Shown: piece after piece, positions 10,001 to 14,443 of the stretch | Layout of the letters: the number at the start of each line of letters is the position of its first letter | Position numbering within the stretch: position 1 is the first letter of the stretch | Made by a program: the position numbers and the translations under genes | Notes under the pieces: generated by a model | Told to the model about the DNA's origin: nothing | The model's database searches: none | The model's input: only the letters and a program-made list of their open reading frames with translations | Source: Actinomycetota bacterium | GTDB lineage: Bacteria > Actinomycetota > Actinomycetes > Mycobacteriales > Mycobacteriaceae | NCBI GenBank assembly: GCA_005789055.1 | Contig: SYAA01000415.1 | Coordinates: 1 to 14,443, forward strand | DNA: 14,443 bases | Reading direction: 5' to 3'

Positions 10001-10388
10001 GTGGCTGACCGCCTTCGCGCACCGGAGCCCGTTCGCTGAGGCCTTCCGCTCAGATGCCCAAAGCGCGACCGGCACAAGCAGATTGCACGCCGAGCTCGAC
10101 GCTCTCCCCCAAGAAGAGTGGGCTCCCCGGCTTCGACGCCTGATCTCTGATCAGATCAGTCTAATCCTGCTTCGCGACGTCGATCCTGACCGTCCTCTCG
10201 TCGAGTATGGCGTCGACTCGCTCGGGGCCCTCGAACTACGTACCCGCATCGAAGCCGAAACGGGAATCCGCCTCGGTGCCAATGACCTTGCCGTTGGCAC
10301 CGTCCGCGGCCTTGCGGATCTGTTGTGCGAGAAGCTGGCACGTGCGAACAGCGTGAGAGACGGGTTTGACGATGTGGGAGGACGATGA
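4044..10388 (+). CDS. Mas-like type I reducing polyketide synthase (KS-AT-DH-ER-KR-ACP)
   Basis: A 2114-residue single-module synthase, almost the length of mycocerosic acid synthase (Mas, about 2111) and colinear with it. It should extend an acyl starter by malonyl- or methylmalonyl units with full reduction, probably iteratively. Domains counted from ATG 4044: KS about 29-451 (Cys200 in TACSSG, His335, His371 in NFGHS); AT about 556-876 (Ser645 in GYSMGE, His749); DH about 914-1196 (His951 in [12 protein letters not shown], Asp1116 in [10 protein letters not shown]); a structural linker; ER about 1436-1751 ([10 protein letters not shown] at 1574-1583); KR about 1771-1991 (TGGLGETG at 1778-1785, Lys1883, Ser1907, Tyr1920, Asn1924; the VED motif suggests a B-type KR); ACP about 2021-2101 (Ser2059 in GVDSL). 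All catalytic residues are present, so it looks active. No thioesterase; the chain must leave by transfer. Odd points: HGPGT in the KS and GYS/VAEH in the AT. The stop overlaps the methyltransferase start as ATGA. Confidence 0.95.
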   Translation: MASSGEIEGRGSASGLATPPATSGATLDTSVAVIGMACRLPGGIDSPERLWEALRRGDDMVTEVPDDRWAIDDYYDPEPGVPGRTVSKWGAFLDDVAGFDAEFFGINEHEAAALDPQHRLLLETSWEAMEHAGLTPDAVRGSLTGVFTGLTHDDYRAVSAGSDAMVGPYGLSGNTFSMASGRIAHALGVHGPAIAVDTACSSGLFAVHMGCRSLSDGDSDLALAGGAHVMLDPRRYVADTAAGHLSPTGRCRAFDIAADGYVGGEACAMVLLKRLPDALRDGDRILAVIRGTATNHGGNTVNISAPSSTAQAAVFRAALAAAGVDPGTVGMVEAHGPGTPFGDPLEYTSLSEVYGLDGPCALGSVKTNFGHSQSASGAIGLIKTILALQHGTVPGNLHFTRLPDESARITTKLFVPQENTHWPAIGEGPRRAAISSYGLSGTNVHAVLQQAPAPIRPQTISADPGEAPAAPLLFALSSTSAAELRRTAGRLAHWVSAHDDVALSDLAYTLARRRAHRRVRTAVHASSRSELSRSLLEVADGDTPYQAALGDDERGPVWVFSGQGSQWAQMGAQLLADEPEFAATVARIEPLVAAESGFSVTEAMTAPEEVTGDARLQPTLFTMQVALAAAMTAYGARPGAVIGYSMGEVAAAVVCGALSLEDGVRVICRRSRLMAGIAGSGIMASVELPAKQVLSELTLGGIKDVVVGVVASPDSTVISGAEPTVRELMAAWGERGLVVRQSLIGVAEHSPLVDPILEELAQALADIKPQPPQIPFYSATGFDPREEPVCNGKYWVRNLRNTVRFAAAVRAALEDGYRVFAELAPHPMLTHVIGSNADSVEAPIATFTSMSREQDLPHGLRGLVADLHSAGGAVDFSVLYPNGHLVDAPLSTWTRQRLWLERDSRESSAYGGNTVSVHPLLGPHLRLPEKPERHVWQSDIGTAAQPWLADHTIRNVAVLPGAAYCEMALAAAHAVLGEAVEVRDIDFERPLLLDEQTTVYATASLTSPGVVDFLVESDEDGEQLRHATAVLQAAQDGLPPAYDVSALLAAHPRTESGDIVREGMAQRGFQCGPAFSGLGVLHVGEEPTGSVFVEVALPSKIRSEQSAYSVHPALLDACFQSVAASPEVHALGNEVLGLPLGVRRMQSYGSVRNTHYCYTRVIKADVAGVEADLDLLDRDGQVLLRVQGLVCGTGATEDDRARRVMNERLLTIEWQQRQPPEPPNTDAGTWLLISTTAGPNAVTSLTETLERHGAKCAAMCWPRHGDHPPNAEQLAEELRSGHISGVVILTEPSGGGTADAHAALGREQVEHLVRITGKFVQAPGRLPDLFVVTHAAQSVLGDDVPNLAQGGIRGLLRVIGSEYPHVRITQVDVDDAIDTEQLALQLLSGSEEDETAWRNGDWYTARMLPSPLRPDERLIVTADNASDGMHLRIRSPGNPQTLELVACERVTPGPGQIEVAVGVSSINFADVLVAMGLFPAIEGGLPELGMDFAGTVTAIGPDVTDQRVGDRVGGFSPNGCWGTFVNCDANLAVAIPPNMTDHQAVAVATATATAWYGLHDQAHIASGDRVLIHSATGGVGQAAIGVARAAGAAIFATAGSEERRQMLRHMGIEHVYDSRSTDFADQIRRDTDGYGVDIVLNSLTGSAQSAGLELLAIGGRFVEIGKRDVYGNTRFGLFPFRRNLTFYYIDLALMSLSHPQRVGELLRTVYQLVAEGDLPPADHSDYPLSDAATAIRVMSAAQHTGKLLLDVPRTGHSSVVVPPEQARVFRPDGAYLVTGGLGETGLFLAEKMAVAGCGRIVLTSRSDPTPVALQTIEQIRAMGTDVVVHCGDIADPLTAQQMVDVATATGLPVRGVLHAAAVVEDATLANITDELIEREWAPKVYGAWNLHCATVDQPLDWFCSFSSAAALVGTPGQGAYAAANSWLDAFTRWRRTQGLPGIAIAWGAWGESTGAAIAPDEGAYALDALLRHRRAYTGYAPIIGTTWLTAFAHRSPFAEAFRSDAQSATGTSRLHAELDALPQEEWAPRLRRLISDQISLILLRDVDPDRPLVEYGVDSLGALELRTRIEAETGIRLGANDLAVGTVRGLADLLCEKLARANSVRDGFDDVGGR

Positions 10389-11059
10389 ACGCCATTCTTA
10401 GAGTGACCACGCTTGGCCTTGGCCAGCTCGTCGCCATCGGATTGTTGGTGTTCGTGCCGGCGGGCACAGTCAATTACTGGCAGGCATGGACATTTTTGGC
10501 GGTGTTCGCGTGTGCGGCCTGGATCCCCAGCATTTATCTGCAGGCCACGAATCCTGTTGCTCTGCAGGGGCGGATGCGAAGCGGACCGATCGCAGAAGGC
10601 CGGACAGTACAGAAGATCGTGATGATCGGCCTCTACGGATCGCTGGCGGCGATCTGCGTGATCGGTGGCCTGGACCACCGCTTGGGCTGGTCATCGGTAC
10701 CGCCGGTGGTCAGCCTGATCGGTGACGTTACGGTAGCCGTTGGGTTGGGCGTGGTGGTTCTGGTGGCCATTCAGAACAGGTACGCGTCGACGACCGTGCA
10801 GGTGGCGTCGGGCCAGCAGGTCGTCAGCACCGGTCTTTATGGACTGGTGCGGCATCCGATGTACACCGGCAACGTACTGATGCTGGTAGGTCTGCCCCTG
10901 GCACTCGGCTCCTACTGGGCACTGGCCCTCGTCGTGCCTGGCGTGGCCGTACTCGCCGCGCGCATCCACGACGAGGAGAAACTGCTCCGCGAGGAGTTGG
11001 AGGGATACCGCGAATACGCCGAGCAGGTCCGCTCGCGCCTGATTCCGCATGTGTGGTGA
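10385..11059 (+). CDS. Membrane methyltransferase, ICMT / phospholipid methyltransferase family
   Basis: A 224-residue integral membrane protein. It has about five hydrophobic segments (roughly 6-27, 31-53, 77-97, 106-130 and 163-191). The family signature follows: [16 protein letters not shown] (148-163), then a charged C-terminal part with [13 protein letters not shown] (193-205) and [14 protein letters not shown]. In isoprenylcysteine carboxyl methyltransferases and related enzymes this region binds S-adenosylmethionine and the acceptor. Substrate cannot be predicted: known members methylate carboxyl groups or lipid head groups, and many bacterial ones are uncharacterised. The start ATG overlaps the PKS stop (ATGA) and is preceded by GGAGGA inside the PKS tail, so it is almost certainly co-transcribed and translationally coupled with the PKS. 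I infer a role in modifying the cluster's lipid product at the membrane, for instance methyl-ester formation; this is untested. It ends 17 bp from the convergent NRPS stop. Confidence 0.85.
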   Translation: MNAILRVTTLGLGQLVAIGLLVFVPAGTVNYWQAWTFLAVFACAAWIPSIYLQATNPVALQGRMRSGPIAEGRTVQKIVMIGLYGSLAAICVIGGLDHRLGWSSVPPVVSLIGDVTVAVGLGVVVLVAIQNRYASTTVQVASGQQVVSTGLYGLVRHPMYTGNVLMLVGLPLALGSYWALALVVPGVAVLAARIHDEEKLLREELEGYREYAEQVRSRLIPHVW

Positions 11060-11071
11060 AGTCGGTTCAGG

Positions 11072-11081
11072 GCTAGCTAGC
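11072..11081. repeat. 10-bp palindrome GCTAGCTAGC at the convergent gene ends
   Basis: This perfect palindrome covers the NRPS stop codon and the last bases of the 17-bp gap after the methyltransferase. It has no loop and no T-run, so it is not a standard intrinsic terminator. It may be chance. I saw no better terminator for either gene. Confidence 0.25.
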
Positions 11082-14000
11082 GCTTCGGCTCCCGATCGGC
11101 TGTACCGGACTCGCCTTGGATGCGCTGGCCCAACTTCCGCACTGTCAGCGAGTCGAAGAAGGCCGGCAGGGAAACCTGAATATCCAAGTCCGCCCTGATC
11201 GCTGTGACTAGCCGCATTGCCGAAAGCGAATCCCCGCCCAGTTCACAGAATGAGTCATCCACCCCGACGCGATCCACACCCAAAACTTGGGCATACATGT
11301 TGCACAAGATCTGCTCGACGCCGGTAGCCGGCGCGGTGTAACCACCGGCGCTGGCGCGGTCTTCGGATGCCGACCCAATCGTCAGCGGCAGGGTGTGCCA
11401 CCCGCTCGACGGAGCCAACGGCTGGCCGGGATTGGTCGCCATTGCCACCAGAGCGCGGTCGAGTTCGCCGATCAGCCGTGCAACGCTGTCGCCGTCGAAG
11501 ATATCGGTTCGATATTGGATGCGAAGATCTAGCTCACTGCCCGGCACAGCTTGAACCGTGAGCGGGTAGTGGTAGTAGTCGCGGCTGTTGACGTCGGTTA
11601 CGGACAGCCCGTCCGCACCCGACAGCAGGGACGTGTCGGTGGGATAATTCTCGTAGACAAAGACCGTGTCGAAAAGTGCACTTTGCCCAGTGATCCGGTG
11701 AATCTCGTTGAGCCCCAAATACTCATGCTCGAGTGTGTGGCTTCGCCCATTCTGTAGTTGATCGAGCAAGTCTGCGGTGGTAGTGCCTGGCGAGACGCTC
11801 ACGCGCTGTGGCACCGTGTTGATCAACAGCCCGACCATCGAATCCGCGCCGGCCAAATCGATTGGCCGCCCCGCGACCACGAGCCCGAAGACGATATCCG
11901 ACTGGCCGGTCATGGACATCAGCAGCTGCGACCAGGCGGCCTGCAGCACAGTACTGACGGTGGTGTGGTGCGAACGCGCCAGCGCGTTGAGCGCCACAGT
12001 GGTCGCTGGCGAAACCCGAAGTGAGGCAACGTTGCGCGGCCCCGGGCCCAATCGATCCCGCGGGCCGACCAAGGTCGGAGTGTCAAATCCCGTCAACGCC
12101 TCGCGCCACGCTGAGCGAGCGGCATGCATATCCTGCCCGGCCAGCCAGCTAATGAATCTGCGGTACGACACGGCTGGTGGGAGGCGCTGCCCGTAATAGC
12201 CGGCGAACACCTCTTGCAGCAGTACCGACACCGACCAGCCGTCGAGCACGATGTGGTGATTGGTCACAACCAGCCGATGCTGATCGGGGGCGATGCGGAT
12301 CAACATCGCCCGAAAAGCCTTCTGCTCGGCCAGATCACAGACCGCGACACGCTCAGCGGTGCATAGCTGCGCGATCTGCTCGGCAAAGTCAGGGCTCGCG
12401 CTGTTGAGGTCGATGTACTGCCACGGCGCAACCGGATCAGCCGGGATAACCTGGACCGGCTCGCCGAACTGATCGCAGAATCGCGCCACCAGGTTGGGAT
12501 GGCGTTGGACCACCGCCTGAACGGCCTCGTGTAAGCGGTTCGGATCGAGCCGACCGTTCAACGTGACGCTCATCTGCACCGCGTAGACGTCGTCGCCAGA
12601 GCTGTGGGCCATATTGGCGTGAAACAACAACCCCTGCTGCAGTGGAGTCAACGGCAGAATATCGGCGACCTCATGTGCCTGGCAGAGTTCGTCGATCTGC
12701 TGCTGAATCAGCCGGGCGGGTGCGATATCCGACGGTGTCAAACCGCCGCCGCCACCGTGCACATGTGCACAGATGCCAGAGAGAGCATCGAACCACAGGC
12801 CGCTGAGCCGGCTCACCTGTGCGCGGTTCAGAGCTGACAGCGCCCACGTCCAGCCGGCCCGAAGTCGTGGGCCGTCAACGGTTTCCACAGTGCCGGCGTT
12901 GAGCTCGACGGTGTGCATGAGCGGCATCGGGACGGCCGCTGCGGCGCCGGTCACCTTCCAGCCGTCCTCGCGAATCTCCCAGATGTCGCCGTACGCCTGG
13001 GAGCCACCAGCACTCATCCGGCCGAGATAGTTGAAACCGATCGTCGGATCGGAGCCTGCCAGATCGACGTCGCTGTTGATATAGCGCAACAGACCGTAGG
13101 TCACACCGTCCGGCAGGGCCCGAAGTTGTTCCTTGGCGTCCTTGACGATTGCCCCCAAGCCCGCTTCGCCTGCGAGAACCTGCCCCCAGTCGAGCCCGCT
13201 TACCGCGAGGGATACCGGGTACTTGGTGGTGAACCAGCCCACCGTGCGCGACAGGTCGACCGATTCCTCCTCGCCGGCCACCTCTTCGTGGCGGCCATGG
13301 CCCTCGGCATCGATGACGATCGGTGAGCCCGCCGGCGTGCCCAGGAATTCGCCCAGCGCCAGGCCGAACGCGATCAACAGAATGTCATTGATGCCGGCAT
13401 GAAACGCTGCGGGCACGTCGCCGAGCAGCATCCTGGTGGTCTCGGGGTCCAGCTCCACCGTCAGGCTGCCGGCATTGGCATAGGTGTCGACCGTCGGTTG
13501 GACCGCCGGCAGCGCCGCAGGCACCGCCGCGATTCGCCGCCAACGCTCCGCCTGCTCTACGACTTCGGGGCGGTAGGCGTGCCGGGCCAAGACCGACGCC
13601 CACCGGGCAAAGGACGTACGCGGTGCGGGCAACTCGACCTGTTGCCCGCCGTGCAACTGCGCCCATGCGAGGTTGAAGTCCTCCACCAGGATCCGCCACG
13701 AGACACCATCGACGGCTAGATGGTGGACAACCATCAGCAACTGACCCGTGGGACCCGCCCACAGCGCGCTGACCATCGCACCGGCCGCCGGGTTCAACAT
13801 TGACCGCGCCCTCGCTACCACTTCGTCCGTTAACACGTCGACCGTGTGCAGGCACGTGCGGGCATCAACCGATCCGGGCTCGGGCGCAGTCAGCGACCAG
13901 CCCCCGGCGCCGTCATCCTCGACGCGCAACCGCAACATGGCGTGCCGGTCCAGAATGGCCTGCAGCATCACCAACACGTCACCCTCGGTGACGCCAACGG

Positions 14001-14443
14001 GCGCCTGGATCAACACGGTCTGGTTGAACTGATCGACCGGGCCGGCGACGTCGTGCAGCCACCGCATGATCGGGGTCGCCCGCAGCGGCCCGACCCCTTC
14101 ATCGACCACGTCGCTGTCGCCGTTGGCGAGGGTCGCGACCCGGGCAAGCCCGGCTACCGTCTGTTCCACGAAGATGTCGCGCGGCCGGCAGAGGACGCCG
14201 GCGGCGCGGGCCCGCGCGACGACCCGCATCGACAGAATGCTGTCGCCGCCGAGTTCGAAGAACGATTCGTCGACGCCGACCCGCTGGAGCCCGAGAACCT
14301 CGGCGTAGATGCCTGCCAGGATCTCCTCCACCGCGTCTGAGGGAGCACGGTAAGCGTCGCCATCCTGGTAGTCCGGTGCCGGCAACGCCTTGGTGTCGAG
14401 TTTCCCGTTGACGGTCAGCGGCAGCGCATCGATCACCACCACC
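11077..14443 (-). CDS. Non-ribosomal peptide synthetase, C-terminal part: (A)-PCP-E-C-PCP (cut by window edge)
   Basis: The 1121 visible residues are the end of a multimodular peptide synthetase; the N-terminal part lies to the right of the window. Domains by residue in the visible part: tail of an adenylation domain with the A10 motif PLTVNGKLD (8-16); PCP1, about 31-105, Ser68 in LGGDSI; epimerization domain, about 118-560, with [11 protein letters not shown] (240-250), EGHGRHE (380-386), [10 protein letters not shown] (401-410) and NYLGR (471-475); condensation domain, about 592-1010, with [11 protein letters not shown] (598-608), HHIVLDGWS (729-737) and YENYP (930-934); PCP2, about 1033-1110, Ser1072 in LGGDSL. 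An E domain followed by C implies a D-residue passed to a DCL-type condensation domain. Between C and PCP2 only about 25 residues occur where an A domain of about 500 is normal, and no thioesterase or reductase follows before the TAG stop. All visible active-site residues are intact. Partners are probably the FAAL and PKS nearby; the product is unknown. Confidence 0.93.
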   Translation of the reverse strand, partial: VVVIDALPLTVNGKLDTKALPAPDYQDGDAYRAPSDAVEEILAGIYAEVLGLQRVGVDESFFELGGDSILSMRVVARARAAGVLCRPRDIFVEQTVAGLARVATLANGDSDVVDEGVGPLRATPIMRWLHDVAGPVDQFNQTVLIQAPVGVTEGDVLVMLQAILDRHAMLRLRVEDDGAGGWSLTAPEPGSVDARTCLHTVDVLTDEVVARARSMLNPAAGAMVSALWAGPTGQLLMVVHHLAVDGVSWRILVEDFNLAWAQLHGGQQVELPAPRTSFARWASVLARHAYRPEVVEQAERWRRIAAVPAALPAVQPTVDTYANAGSLTVELDPETTRMLLGDVPAAFHAGINDILLIAFGLALGEFLGTPAGSPIVIDAEGHGRHEEVAGEEESVDLSRTVGWFTTKYPVSLAVSGLDWGQVLAGEAGLGAIVKDAKEQLRALPDGVTYGLLRYINSDVDLAGSDPTIGFNYLGRMSAGGSQAYGDIWEIREDGWKVTGAAAAVPMPLMHTVELNAGTVETVDGPRLRAGWTWALSALNRAQVSRLSGLWFDALSGICAHVHGGGGGLTPSDIAPARLIQQQIDELCQAHEVADILPLTPLQQGLLFHANMAHSSGDDVYAVQMSVTLNGRLDPNRLHEAVQAVVQRHPNLVARFCDQFGEPVQVIPADPVAPWQYIDLNSASPDFAEQIAQLCTAERVAVCDLAEQKAFRAMLIRIAPDQHRLVVTNHHIVLDGWSVSVLLQEVFAGYYGQRLPPAVSYRRFISWLAGQDMHAARSAWREALTGFDTPTLVGPRDRLGPGPRNVASLRVSPATTVALNALARSHHTTVSTVLQAAWSQLLMSMTGQSDIVFGLVVAGRPIDLAGADSMVGLLINTVPQRVSVSPGTTTADLLDQLQNGRSHTLEHEYLGLNEIHRITGQSALFDTVFVYENYPTDTSLLSGADGLSVTDVNSRDYYHYPLTVQAVPGSELDLRIQYRTDIFDGDSVARLIGELDRALVAMATNPGQPLAPSSGWHTLPLTIGSASEDRASAGGYTAPATGVEQILCNMYAQVLGVDRVGVDDSFCELGGDSLSAMRLVTAIRADLDIQVSLPAFFDSLTVRKLGQRIQGESGTADREPKR

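Noticed and set aside
11010..11440. Frameshift or decay at the NRPS C-terminus as the cause of the missing adenylation domain
   Set aside because: The frame is continuous, C and PCP motifs on both sides are intact, and the stop lies at a normal distance after the PCP. A clean domain absence is a better description than a pseudogene.
12743..12758. Short run of GCC/GCN repeats, a possible microsatellite
   Set aside because: It encodes a glycine linker between the E and C domains of the NRPS; such linkers are normal there.
1..14443. CRISPR arrays, insertion sequences and transposase fragments
   Set aside because: No regularly spaced repeats, no terminal inverted repeats with target duplications and no transposase-like translation were seen on either strand.

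Overview
The window looks like mycobacterial chromosome: high GC, a lysA–argS pair whose protein sequences closely resemble the Mycobacterium tuberculosis genes as I remember them, and a set of lipid-assembly enzymes of types (FAAL, Mas-like PKS) typical of mycobacteria. The species cannot be named from sequence alone. It is probably a non-tuberculous mycobacterium, because I recall no such PKS/NRPS cluster beside argS in M. tuberculosis.

Layout. Positions 1-1916 (minus strand) hold housekeeping genes: the 5' end of lysA (cut by the window edge) and the complete argS, which overlap by 4 bp. A 52-bp divergent promoter region separates argS from a tRNA-Arg(CCG) gene at 1969-2041 (plus strand). 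Straight after the tRNA begins a biosynthetic block that runs off the right edge. It consists of a fatty-acyl-AMP ligase (FAAL, minus), a regulatory gap of about 207 bp carrying an inverted repeat and a direct repeat, a complete 2114-residue Mas-like reducing polyketide synthase (KS-AT-DH-ER-KR-ACP, plus), an overlapping small membrane methyltransferase of the ICMT/phospholipid-methyltransferase type (plus), and the C-terminal 1.1 kb-codon part of a non-ribosomal peptide synthetase (minus) that converges on the methyltransferase.

How the genes may work together (inference). The FAAL would activate a fatty acid as acyl-adenylate and load it on the PKS. The PKS would extend and fully reduce it, possibly with methyl branches, and the acyl chain would be passed to the NRPS to give a lipopeptide. 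The visible NRPS part reads (A)-PCP-E-C-PCP: one residue is converted to the D form, and the last module has a condensation and a carrier domain but no adenylation domain and no thioesterase or reductase. How the last unit is supplied and how the product is released are therefore open. The coupled methyltransferase could cap the product, for example as a methyl ester. This A-less, TE-less ending together with the ICMT-like enzyme is the most unusual part of the window.

No insertion sequence, CRISPR array, pseudogene or second RNA gene was seen. The remaining long open frames are antisense shadows caused by high GC.
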